Assembly: GCF_001517625.2 (NCBI RefSeq)
Contig: NZ_LN999828.1
Location: forward strand, 1,318,303 to 1,382,302
DNA length: 64,000 bases
Origin: Clostridium sp. AT4
Lineage (GTDB): Bacteria; Bacillota; Clostridia; Lachnospirales; Lachnospiraceae
Reading direction: 5' to 3'
Below the pieces are notes generated by a model. The model had not been told where the DNA came from and made no database searches. It worked only from the letters and a program-made list of their open reading frames with translations. Made by a program: the position numbers and the translations under genes. Shown here in pieces: positions 35,088 through 42,969 of this stretch (the first letter of the stretch is position 1; every line of letters begins with the position of its first letter).

Positions 35088-35110
35088 GGGATCTCTCCTC
35101 ACTTTCATCT

Positions 35111-35989
35111 CTATTCGATGTTCTGGATCTGTTCTCTTACCTTTTCAATCTCCGTTTTCAGGGCAATGGCCTTATCGGAAAGCTCCAGATCGTTTGACTT
35201 TGATAAAATGGTATTGGCCTCCCGGTTCATCTCCTGAGCGATAAAATCAAGCTTTCTGCCTACACTTTCACCGCTTAAAAGCTCCCGTTTCGTATTTTCA
35301 ATGTGGCTTCTCAAACGTACCGTTTCCTCATCTACACAGATCTTGTCTGCATAGATCACCACCTCAGAGGCAATCCGTCCCTCGTCTACCGCAGTTCCGT
35401 TTAACAGCTCCTTTACCTTTTCCTCCAGGCGTGTCCGGTACTCGGAAATAATCTGCGGAGAACGGGCCTCGATAAAATCAACCAGCTCTGTCATGTAATC
35501 CAGCTTGCCTAAAAGGTCATGTTTCAGGTGTTCGCCCTCAATCTCTCTGGAAGCCACAAACTTTTCGGCGGCCTCCTCCATAGCGGATGAAAGGATCTCC
35601 CAGAGGTGCTCCTCGTCATCCGGGGTCTGCTCCATGGTCAGAACCTCCGGGCATCTGGCAAGCGTGGATACATGGATATCGTTTGGAATGTGAAATTCCT
35701 CCTCCATCCGTTTAAAATGCTCCATATACTCTGCTGCCAGAGCACGGTTGTACTTTAAGCAGAGGTTTCCCTCCGTATAGTCCTCATAATTGATAAAAAT
35801 ATCCACCTTTCCCCGCTGGATGTACTTCTTAAGCAGGGTACGGATGGCAGCCTCGAAGTAATTGAACTTCTTCGGCATCTTAATGCTCAGATCCAGATAT
35901 CTGTGGTTCACTGCCTTCATCTCCACAGAAATCTTATACTCATCAGTAGCATTCTCGCATCTTCCAAAGCCGGTCATGCTTTTTAACAT
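35111..35989 (-). CDS. yicC: YicC family endoribonuclease-like protein
   Basis: A 292-residue protein opening MLKSMTGFGRCENATDEYKI, the YicC signature, with EMKAVNHRYLDLSIKMPKKF following and the DUF1732 C-terminal end (GRKLDFIAQEMNREANTILS). YicC proteins have been shown to be RNA-cleaving in E. coli and their relatives. GAGAGG is nine bases before the ATG at 35989; a frame to 36010 exists but lacks a site. It heads the yicC-gmk-rpoZ-rimO-pgsA-cinA run. Confidence 0.93.
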   Translation of the reverse strand: MLKSMTGFGRCENATDEYKISVEMKAVNHRYLDLSIKMPKKFNYFEAAIRTLLKKYIQRGKVDIFINYEDYTEGNLCLKYNRALAAEYMEHFKRMEEEFHIPNDIHVSTLARCPEVLTMEQTPDDEEHLWEILSSAMEEAAEKFVASREIEGEHLKHDLLGKLDYMTELVDFIEARSPQIISEYRTRLEEKVKELLNGTAVDEGRIASEVVIYADKICVDEETVRLRSHIENTKRELLSGESVGRKLDFIAQEMNREANTILSKSNDLELSDKAIALKTEIEKVREQIQNIE

Positions 35990-36065
35990 AAAGGAATGCC
36001 TCTCTTTCATCGTTACATAGTTATACAGTATTATAATTCATCTGTGGGGGCAAGTCAACTTTTTT

Positions 36066-36101
36066 TCAAAAAGAGGAGACGCGCCTTCTGAGCGTGTCTC
36101 C
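36066..36101 (-). terminator. Terminator of the zinc-ribbon gene cluster
   Basis: A 10-bp stem with one mismatch (36075-36084 with 36092-36101), seven-base loop, followed on the minus strand by TCTTTTTG. Confidence 0.8.
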
Positions 36102-36130
36102 CCTGAAAAACTTTATAAAATGGTACTCAT

Positions 36131-36307
36131 TTAATTCACCTTGGAGCCGCAGGCCGTGCAGAAAGCATCCCCCTCTGCCAGCGAAGCGCCGCAGGAAGGG
36201 CAGAACCGTCCGCCTGCGCTGGATATTTCCAGAGGCTCCAGCTTAGAGCCGCATTTATTGCAGAATACGCTGTCCAGCGTAATAATCTGCCGGCAGTGCT
36301 CGCACAT
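36131..36307 (-). CDS. Double zinc-ribbon C-terminal half, split from upstream ORF by TAG
   Basis: A 58-residue reading frame beginning MCEHCRQIITLDSVFCNKCG and ending FCTACGSKVN. It holds four CxxC pairs, giving two zinc ribbons. It is exactly in frame with the upstream helical ORF, separated only by TAG-Gly-Leu-Arg. The amber codon could come from CAG by one change, and a continuous protein (helical domain then zinc ribbons) is a familiar architecture, so this is probably the C-terminal half of one gene. An AGGGA six bases before its ATG could still allow separate translation. Confidence 0.65.
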   Translation of the reverse strand: MCEHCRQIITLDSVFCNKCGSKLEPLEISSAGGRFCPSCGASLAEGDAFCTACGSKVN

Positions 36308-36316
36308 GCGCAGTCC

Positions 36317-36568
36317 CTAAGCCGCCAGCTTGTTGCGCTCCAGCGTCTCCTTCTGCTCCTCCAGAGCCTTTATCTGGTTTATAAACTCCCTGTATTCCGG
36401 CTCACAGTCCTCCCTGTGCTTTTCCAGATACACGGTTCCGATCTGAATCAGCGCTTCCCTGATCTGCCCTTCCACCGCTTCAATCTGCTGGTCAAACTTT
36501 CCGGCCGACTGGCTGCTTTCCCCTCTGACCAAATTGGTATTTTCTTTAATCGTATCAAACAGTCCCAT
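36317..36568 (-). CDS. Helical N-terminal half of a zinc-ribbon protein, ends at TAG
   Basis: An 83-residue protein starting MGLFDTIKENTNLVRGESSQ, with AGGAGG nine bases before the ATG. The frame upstream to 36595 lacks a ribosome site. It is highly helical, with a predicted coiled coil (EAVEGQIREALIQIGTVYLE and INQIKALEEQKETLERNKLA). It stops at TAG (36317-36319) and the same frame then runs on through two zinc ribbons. Either the gene is interrupted by a nonsense change or the stop is read through at some rate. It follows the membrane zinc-ribbon gene by 13 bases. Confidence 0.7.
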   Translation of the reverse strand: MGLFDTIKENTNLVRGESSQSAGKFDQQIEAVEGQIREALIQIGTVYLEKHREDCEPEYREFINQIKALEEQKETLERNKLAA

Positions 36569-36581
36569 ATGCCCAATCCTC

Positions 36582-37445
36582 CTACTGTATTCCAAACCAG
36601 GCGTCTAAAAGCCCGCTGTCAACGCTGCTGATCTCCCAGCGCTTCTCCTCTTTATTATATGTAAATTCTACGGTTCCCGTATAGGTTTTGTCTGCCGTAC
36701 TGCTTTCTGCTTTTTCTTCAAATCCGTTCAGTATAAGAGAAGCGTCCCCAAACGCCATATCCGTCAGGTTCATCCACAGATTCTTCCTGTTTATTACCAG
36801 ATTCACAAGCTCGGACAGGCCTGTGTAGTCCTCTATTACCCGACGGTTTATATCGGGGATATCCAGATAATGCACTGTTACGGCTGCGCTGACGATCCCG
36901 TCCTTCTTTTTCGCTTTTTCCGCCTCAAAATAAGAACGACTGGTCACAGACTCTGCCAGCTGTTCCATATTAGCGGCTCTGGAAAAGGACTCTGAAAGAA
37001 CCTTTCCCAGTTTTGATGAAAGGTCACTTACCTCTTTATCTTCAAAATTTTCTCCCAGCTTTCCCAGAGAAAGCTTTATATTCTGAAAAAACTGTTCGGT
37101 CAGATCATTTACCATATAGTCAAAGCAGGAATGGTACAGATTTTCATTTTCCGAATATTCGCTATGCTCCGCAAAATATTCCTCCATCATAGCCTGTGTA
37201 TCAATCTTTCCCGCACTGGGCTTTAATAAAAGAACGGCAAAAACAAGCACAAGAACCGCTCCCAGAAGCCTTGCAGCCTTTATGGAAATCTGCGGGCGCT
37301 TCCATGTGAAGGATACGCCTTTTTTCTCTGCCTTTTTTGTACTTCCTGTGTTTACACGCATCTTTTCACCGCATTTGGGGCAAAACTGCGCGCCATTCTT
37401 AACGTCATTTCCACACTTTTCCCTCCTGATAAAAGGTCTTTGCAA
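36582..37445 (-). CDS. Zinc-ribbon membrane protein with damaged 5' end
   Basis: An open frame of 287 residues from a TTG at 37445. The recognisable part starts EKCGNDVKNGAQFCPKCGEK, where a zinc ribbon normally begins M-x-C-E-K-C-G; here the first cysteine is replaced by Arg and no ATG exists in the right place. The AGGAGG that should precede the start is itself read as Arg-Arg, directly before GAA AAG TGT, which suggests loss of a short segment holding the start codon and first Cys. The next in-frame ATG is 37361, after the ribbon. One membrane helix (AARLLGAVLVLVFAVLLL) then an extracytoplasmic domain follow. Confidence 0.6.
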   Translation of the reverse strand: MQRPFIRREKCGNDVKNGAQFCPKCGEKMRVNTGSTKKAEKKGVSFTWKRPQISIKAARLLGAVLVLVFAVLLLKPSAGKIDTQAMMEEYFAEHSEYSENENLYHSCFDYMVNDLTEQFFQNIKLSLGKLGENFEDKEVSDLSSKLGKVLSESFSRAANMEQLAESVTSRSYFEAEKAKKKDGIVSAAVTVHYLDIPDINRRVIEDYTGLSELVNLVINRKNLWMNLTDMAFGDASLILNGFEEKAESSTADKTYTGTVEFTYNKEEKRWEISSVDSGLLDAWFGIQ

Positions 37446-37529
37446 ATAAATGTCTCAGATTGTGAGGGAATACCTTTTTCGGATCAACGCCTGCCTTTCT
37501 TTTTTACAACCATTATATTGCTCTTTTCC

Positions 37530-37774
37530 TTGAGTTTCCGCATTTTACAGTGTGATCTGGGGGTCTGGTGTGCAGGGCGACTTTGAAGGTCATTAGAAAA
37601 CCTTAGAGGATTAAATTTTTTGTTAAAAGCCATATCAAACCTGTTTGAGCGCAGCGAGTTTTTGATATGGCTTTTGTTTTTAGAAAAAGTTCAGACTCTT
37701 AGGCTTTCTTATGACCGGAAACCGGAGCCCTGCACACCAGACTCCAGAGGGCGGTGCAAAACGCGGAAACTCAA
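37530..37774. repeat. 245-bp imperfect palindrome, MITE-like
   Basis: The two ends are perfect inverted repeats (TTGAGTTTCCGC at 37530-37541, GCGGAAACTCAA at 37763-37774). A perfect 16-bp pair (37563-37578 with 37727-37742) and a 20-base pair with three mismatches (about 37588-37607 with 37697-37716) follow inward, and the centre is a perfect 15-bp stem (37625-37639 with 37661-37675) with a 21-base loop containing GAGCGCAGCGAG. No protein is supported inside it. It fills most of the 425-base gap between the damaged zinc-ribbon gene and rqcH. No clear target-site duplication was seen. The remaining gap sequence (37446-37529 and 37775-37870) shows only a TATAAT at 37512-37517 on the minus strand. 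Confidence 0.85.
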
Positions 37775-37870
37775 ACCTTTTCTGCTTTTCTATTTCCCCA
37801 AATTATGCTATTCTAATAAGCAAGGCCCCGTTTCAGGCAAACAAATATGGGCTCGACAGGAGTGTATCAA

Positions 37871-39616
37871 ATGGCATTTGATGGTATTACCATTGCAAAT
37901 CTGGCTTATGAGTTCAAAAGCACCTTAGAGGGCGGAAAGATCGCAAAAATCGCCCAGCCGGAAAAGGACGAGCTTCTCATTGCCGTTAAAAATAACCGTG
38001 AAACCTACCGGCTGCAGATTTCCGCCAGCGCCAGCCTTCCCCTTATCTATCTCACGGAAAATAATAAACCCAGCCCTCTGACCGCCCCCAATTTCTGTAT
38101 GCTTTTAAGAAAGCATATCGGAAGCGCCAGGATCCTTTCCATCACCCAGCCGGGGCTGGAGCGTATCCTGGAATTTGAGCTGGAGCATCTGGACGAAATG
38201 GGCGACTTGTGCAGAAAAAAGCTGATCGTAGAGATCATGGGAAAGCACAGCAATATCATTTTCTGTAAGGAAGACGGCACGATCATTGACAGCATCAAGC
38301 ATGTGTCCGCCAATATGAGTTCTGTAAGGGAGGTTCTGCCCGGAAGGGAATACTTTATCCCTCAAACAGTAGCAAAAGAGAATCCTCTGACCGTCACGGA
38401 AGCGGATTTCTGCCGGATCATAAAAGCCGCGCCCATGACGGTTCAGAAGGCCCTGTACAATCATTTCACAGGCATCAGCCCCATTGTGGCAGAGGAGGTC
38501 TGTCATCTGGCTTCCATCGATTCCGACCTGTCTGCCAACGGGCTGTCTGAGGCAGAACTGACCCATCTGGCCCATACCTTCTGCCTGCTGATGGAGGATG
38601 TAAAGGAAGGACGCTTCTCTCCTGCTATTATCTATGATGAGGAAGGCCCTCTGGAATACGCTTCCATTCCCCTGACCTGTCTGGAAGGAAGGGGCTGCCG
38701 CAGAGAGGGCTGGTCTTCCATCAGCGCTCTTCTGGAAAATTACTATGCCTCCAGAGACAGCCGCACAAGGATCCGCCAGAAATCCGCCGACCTGCGCCGG
38801 ATCGTCCAGACCGCCCTGGAGCGCAATTATAAAAAATACGATCTGCAGTTAAAGCAGCTAAAGGATACGGAAAAGCGGGAAAAGTACCGGATCTACGGAG
38901 AACTGTTAAATACCTACGGCTACGAGCTGGCAGGCGGTGAGAAATCCTTTTCCTGCATCAACTATTACACAGGGGAAGAAATCTCTATCCCCCTGGATCC
39001 TCAGCTTTCTGCAAAGGACAATGCAAAGAAGCATTTTGACAAGTATAATAAATTAAAGAGGACCTTTGAGGCCTTAACCCAGCTGACCGACCAGACAAAG
39101 GCGGAAATCGACCATCTGGAATCCATCAGCTCTGCCCTGGATATCGCTCTGGCTGAAAATGATCTGGTGCAGATCAAGGAGGAACTGATGGAATACGGCT
39201 ATGTGAAAAAGCGCCGTCCAAACGATAAGCGGCCAAAGATCACCAGCAAGCCCTTCCATTATATTTCCTCTGACGGATACCACATCTATGTGGGCAAAAA
39301 CAACTATCAGAATGAGGAGCTGACCTTCCGGTTTGCAAATGGAAATGACTGGTGGTTCCACGCCAAGGGCATACCCGGCTCCCATGTGATTTTAAAAAAT
39401 GACGGGAAAGGCGAGCTGCCGGACCGGGCCTTTGAGGAGGCGGGCGCACTGGCTGCCTACTATTCCAAGGGCCGTGAAAATGAGAAGGTGGAAATCGACT
39501 ATATCCAGAAGAAAAATATCAAAAAGGTTACAGGAGCCGCACCGGGCTTTGTGATCTACCACACCAATTATTCTTTGGTTGCGATTCCCTCCTGCAATTT
39601 GAAAGAAGCAGAATAG
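37871..39616 (+). CDS. rqcH: NFACT family protein, ribosome quality control factor RqcH
   Basis: A 581-residue protein opening MAFDGITIANLAYEFKSTLE, the NFACT N-terminal domain (old name fibronectin-binding A). Long helices follow in the middle (coiled coil around residues 290-330 and 390-420), and the C-terminal NFACT-R domain has YHIYVGKNNYQNEELTFRFA and NDWWFHAKGIPGSHVIL. RqcH binds stalled 50S-peptidyl-tRNA and adds alanine tails. I chose the ATG at 37871 because AGGAG lies eight bases upstream; the frame to 37847 has no site. Followed by a strong terminator. Confidence 0.93.
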   Translation: MAFDGITIANLAYEFKSTLEGGKIAKIAQPEKDELLIAVKNNRETYRLQISASASLPLIYLTENNKPSPLTAPNFCMLLRKHIGSARILSITQPGLERILEFELEHLDEMGDLCRKKLIVEIMGKHSNIIFCKEDGTIIDSIKHVSANMSSVREVLPGREYFIPQTVAKENPLTVTEADFCRIIKAAPMTVQKALYNHFTGISPIVAEEVCHLASIDSDLSANGLSEAELTHLAHTFCLLMEDVKEGRFSPAIIYDEEGPLEYASIPLTCLEGRGCRREGWSSISALLENYYASRDSRTRIRQKSADLRRIVQTALERNYKKYDLQLKQLKDTEKREKYRIYGELLNTYGYELAGGEKSFSCINYYTGEEISIPLDPQLSAKDNAKKHFDKYNKLKRTFEALTQLTDQTKAEIDHLESISSALDIALAENDLVQIKEELMEYGYVKKRRPNDKRPKITSKPFHYISSDGYHIYVGKNNYQNEELTFRFANGNDWWFHAKGIPGSHVILKNDGKGELPDRAFEEAGALAAYYSKGRENEKVEIDYIQKKNIKKVTGAAPGFVIYHTNYSLVAIPSCNLKEAE

Positions 39617-39620
39617 CGAA

Positions 39621-39658
39621 ACAGGCCCCGATTTTCACACCGGGGCCTGTCGTTTTTT
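39621..39658 (+). terminator. Terminator of rqcH
   Basis: A perfect 10-bp GC-rich stem (ACAGGCCCCG, 39621-39630, with 39641-39650), ten-base loop, then CGTTTTTT. Confidence 0.93.
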
Positions 39659-39683
39659 ATCGTATCATTTTATACTGTCACAA

Positions 39684-39725
39684 ATAAAACAGCCAACCAT
39701 CGGAATCTCTCCCGACAGCCGGCTG
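39684..39725 (-). terminator. Terminator of rpsU
   Basis: A 14-bp stem on the minus strand (39712-39725 with 39690-39703, several G-U pairs), eight-base loop, followed by TTTTATTTG. Weaker than its neighbour but correctly placed. Confidence 0.7.
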
Positions 39726-39763
39726 ATTTACTTTACTCAAAATCAACTAATCCCGTGCGTGAA

Positions 39764-39940
39764 TTAGTTATACTTGCGCTTACGAGCAGCTTCAGACTTC
39801 TTCTTACGTCTTACGCTTGGCTTCTCGTAATGCTCTCTCTTACGAATTTCCTGCTGAATGCCAGCCTTTGCACAGTTTCTTTTGAATCTGCGTAAAGCAC
39901 TGTCTAAGCTCTCGTTATCTTTAACAATTACGTTTGACAT
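39764..39940 (-). CDS. rpsU: 30S ribosomal protein S21
   Basis: A 58-residue, highly basic protein opening [20 protein letters not shown] and continuing [20 protein letters not shown], the S21 signature, with a Lys/Arg-rich C-terminus. S21 helps initiation at the 30S platform. AGGTG lies six bases upstream of the ATG. It is a single-gene unit. Confidence 0.97.
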   Translation of the reverse strand: MSNVIVKDNESLDSALRRFKRNCAKAGIQQEIRKREHYEKPSVRRKKKSEAARKRKYN

Positions 39941-39961
39941 CGCTCACACCTAACCTCCCTC

Positions 39962-39990
39962 CAGTTGTGTAATTGTGCATAATACAACTG
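39962..39990 (-). promoter_or_regulatory. Small hairpin in the rpsU leader
   Basis: CAGTTGT (39962-39968) pairs with ACAACTG (39984-39990), a 7-bp stem in the transcript leader just before the ribosome-site region. Role unknown. Confidence 0.4.
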
Positions 39991-40015
39991 TTTGGGTATT
40001 TTTAGCACTGCTATG

Positions 40016-40043
40016 ATTATAGCATAAAAATCCCATACGTCAA
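40016..40043 (-). promoter_or_regulatory. Promoter of rpsU
   Basis: TTGACG, 16 bases, TATAAT on the minus strand. Confidence 0.75.
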
Positions 40044-40103
40044 GAAAAAAATTATATTTTTTTCTTATTTTTATTTCCACAGTAAACTTTCGGGCAAAAT
40101 GGA

Positions 40104-42752
40104 TTATTTTGTCTGCTCTTCTACTGTTTCAACCGCTTTCTTAAGGGCCTCGTCTACTCCTGCCGGATTCTTTCCGCCTGCCTGAGCCATGTTGGGACGG
40201 CCTCCGCCGCCTCCGCCTACCAGACCGGCAATGGCCTTGATCAGATTGCCTGCGTGAACGCCCTTCTTCTGAGCAGCCTCCGTTGCGGTAGCCATCAGAT
40301 TTACCTTTCCATCCATTACAGATGCGATTACAACTACGCCCTCGCCCAGCTTATCCTTTAACTGGTCGCCCAGGTTTCTCAGGCCGTTCATATCTACATC
40401 CGCTACTCTGGAAGCCAGAACCTTTACGCCGTTTACTTCTTTTACCTGGCTCATTACATCGCCCAGGGAGTCATTTGCCAGCTTGCTCTTTAATTTTTCA
40501 TTTTCAGAGCTCAGAGCCTTAATTTCCTCTAAAAGAGCCTCAATCCGGGAGGTTAAGGATGCAGGAGTGGTCTTGGCTGCCTTTGCCGCCTCATGAAGCT
40601 CCTCTTCCACCTCTGCATAGTGCTTCATCAGTCCGTCGGAGGTAAGAGCCTCAATACGTCTTACGCCTGCTGCAATGCCTGCTTCAGAAAGGATCTTAAA
40701 GGAAGCAATGGCGCTGGTATTTGCCACATGGGTACCGCCGCAAAGCTCTGTGGAGAAATCTCCCATCTTTACCACGCGGACCTTCTCGCCGTATTTTTCA
40801 CCGAAGAGGGCCATAGCGCCTGTCTTCTTTGCCTCATCCAGGGTCATAACCTGTGTTTCAACCGGAAGGGAAGCGCTAATCTCTGCATTTACCATATCTT
40901 CCACCTTTTTGATCTCCTCAGGAGTCATGGCGGAGAAATGGGTAAAGTCAAAACGGAGTCTGCCTGCGTCCACATAGGAGCCTGCCTGCTCTACATGGCT
41001 TCCAAGAACGGTTCTTAAAGCCTTCTGAAGCAGATGGGTCGCACTGTGGTTTCTGCAGGTTAAGGCGCGGTTTCTCTCGCATACGGACAAAGTTACGGCT
41101 TCTCCAACGCGGAGCATTCCCTTTGTCATCACGCCTACATGGCCGATCTTTCCGCCCTGAAGGTGAATGGTGTCCTTAACCTTGAACTCGCCGTTTTCAT
41201 TGGAAATGATACCCTTATCGCCCTGCTGGCCCCCCATGGTGCCATAGAAAGTGGTTTCATCTGTGATAATGGTTCCTGCCTGGCCGTCTGTAAGAGCCTC
41301 TACAAGCTCCTCATCTGTAGTCAGAACGGAAATCTTAGAATCCACGCTCAGCTTGTCATAGCCTACGAATTCAGAGGTAATAGCAGGATCGATGGACTGG
41401 TATACGGTCACGTCTGCACCCATGTAGTTGGTTGCCTTGCGGGCCTTGCGGGCCTTGTCCTTCTGCTCCTTCATGGCAGCATTAAAGCCTTCCTCATCAA
41501 CGTCGCAGCCCTTTTCCTCCAGGATCTCTCTTGTCAGATCCAGAGGGAAGCCGTAGGTATCGTAAAGCTTAAATGCATTTTCTCCGGATAAGGTCTTTTC
41601 ACCGGCAGAAACCATGGAAGCCTCCATCTCGGCAAGAATGGCAAGACCCTGGTCGATGGTCTTATTAAACTTATCCTCTTCCTCGCTCAATACCTTAAAG
41701 ATCATGGACTGCTTCTCTTCCAGCTCCGGATAACCGTCCTTGGAAAGGTCGATTACGGTCTTTGAAAGGTCTGCCAGGAACTTTCCTTCGATTCCCAGCT
41801 TGCGTCCATGGCGGGCAGCGCGGCGCAGCAGGCGGCGCAGCACATAGCCTCTGCCCTCGTTGGAAGGCATGATGCCGTCGGAAATCATAAAGGTGCAGGA
41901 CTTGATATGGTCTGTGACAATACGCAGGGAAACGTCGGTCTCATGCTCCTTCTGGTATTCCTTGCCGGACAGGGCGCATACGCGGTCTAAGAGAGCCTTG
42001 TTTGTATCCACCGTAAACAGGGAATCTACGCCCTGAACCACTACAGCCAGGCGCTCCAGTCCCATACCGGTATCAATATTTTTCTGCTTTAATTCGGAAT
42101 AATTGCCGTGGCCGTCATTGTCAAACTGGCTGAATACGTTGTTCCAAACCTCGATATAGCGGTCGCACTCGCAGCCTACGGTACATCCGGGTTTTCCGCA
42201 GCCGAACTTCTCGCCTCTGTCATAGTAGATCTCAGAGCAGGGGCCGCAGGGGCCGGAACCGTGCTCCCAGAAGTTGTCCTCTTTTCCAAAGCGGAAAATA
42301 CGGTCTTCAGGAATACCGATTTCCTTATTCCAGATCTCAAAAGCCTCGTCGTCATCTACATAGATGGAGGGGTACAGGCGGTCCGGATCCAGGCCGACTA
42401 CTTCTGTTAAAAATTCCCAGGACCAGTGAATGGCCTCTGTCTTAAAGTAATCGCCAAAGGAGAAGTTGCCCAGCATCTCAAAGAAGGTGCCGTGGCGGGC
42501 TGTCTTTCCGATATTTTCAATATCGCCGGTGCGGATGCACTTCTGGCAGGTAGTAACTCTTCTTCTGGGAGGGATCTCCTGTCCGGTAAAGTAAGGCTTT
42601 AAGGGAGCCATACCGGAGTTGATCAGCAGAAGGCTGTTGTCATTATGAGGCACGAGTGAAAAGCTCTTCATTGCCAGATGTCCCTTGCTCTCAAAAAATT
42701 CAAGGAACATACGGCGCAGTTCGTTCACTCCGCGGTACTGTGGTTCTTTCAC
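40104..42752 (-). CDS. alaS: Alanyl-tRNA synthetase
   Basis: An 882-residue class II synthetase. The catalytic core opens NELRRMFLEFFESKGHLAMK and has PLKPYFTGQEIPPRRRVTTC and GLERLAVVVQG; the editing domain has the zinc motif (HSATHLLQKALR, then LCGGTHVANTSAI), and the C-Ala domain ends GGGGGGRPNMAQAGG. I prefer the GTG at 42752, with GGAGG eight bases upstream, over ATGs at 42767 (site too close) and 42794 (no site); this gives the usual length. Its leader is about 65 bases, too short for a T-box. Confidence 0.95.
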   Translation of the reverse strand: MKEPQYRGVNELRRMFLEFFESKGHLAMKSFSLVPHNDNSLLLINSGMAPLKPYFTGQEIPPRRRVTTCQKCIRTGDIENIGKTARHGTFFEMLGNFSFGDYFKTEAIHWSWEFLTEVVGLDPDRLYPSIYVDDDEAFEIWNKEIGIPEDRIFRFGKEDNFWEHGSGPCGPCSEIYYDRGEKFGCGKPGCTVGCECDRYIEVWNNVFSQFDNDGHGNYSELKQKNIDTGMGLERLAVVVQGVDSLFTVDTNKALLDRVCALSGKEYQKEHETDVSLRIVTDHIKSCTFMISDGIMPSNEGRGYVLRRLLRRAARHGRKLGIEGKFLADLSKTVIDLSKDGYPELEEKQSMIFKVLSEEEDKFNKTIDQGLAILAEMEASMVSAGEKTLSGENAFKLYDTYGFPLDLTREILEEKGCDVDEEGFNAAMKEQKDKARKARKATNYMGADVTVYQSIDPAITSEFVGYDKLSVDSKISVLTTDEELVEALTDGQAGTIITDETTFYGTMGGQQGDKGIISNENGEFKVKDTIHLQGGKIGHVGVMTKGMLRVGEAVTLSVCERNRALTCRNHSATHLLQKALRTVLGSHVEQAGSYVDAGRLRFDFTHFSAMTPEEIKKVEDMVNAEISASLPVETQVMTLDEAKKTGAMALFGEKYGEKVRVVKMGDFSTELCGGTHVANTSAIASFKILSEAGIAAGVRRIEALTSDGLMKHYAEVEEELHEAAKAAKTTPASLTSRIEALLEEIKALSSENEKLKSKLANDSLGDVMSQVKEVNGVKVLASRVADVDMNGLRNLGDQLKDKLGEGVVVIASVMDGKVNLMATATEAAQKKGVHAGNLIKAIAGLVGGGGGGRPNMAQAGGKNPAGVDEALKKAVETVEEQTK

Positions 42753-42823
42753 TTTCTCTTCCTCCATATCCTTTGACGCGCAATATACGCGCATCTTAAT
42801 TTGAAATCATAACCATAAGCGAC

Positions 42824-42852
42824 ATTTTACCATATTGACTTGTATTTATCAA
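42824..42852 (-). promoter_or_regulatory. Promoter of alaS
   Basis: TTGATA, 17 bases, TAAAAT on the minus strand. Confidence 0.7.
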
Positions 42853-42969
42853 GATATTTGCCCTCTATTTCGTTATTATCTCCATTGTGGCACGTTTCGG
42901 AGTATGCTACACTTACTCTCAGAATAATATGGCGCCGCAGCGAATGCGCCGGAAAGGATCCTTTTCCCC

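Noticed and set aside
37620-37928. A 102-residue plus-strand ORF through the palindrome
   Set aside because: It has no ribosome site, resembles no family, and consists mostly of palindrome arms and the start of rqcH in another frame.
42753-42969. T-box leader for alaS
   Set aside because: The promoter leaves only about 65 bases of leader; no T-box sequence or terminator is visible.
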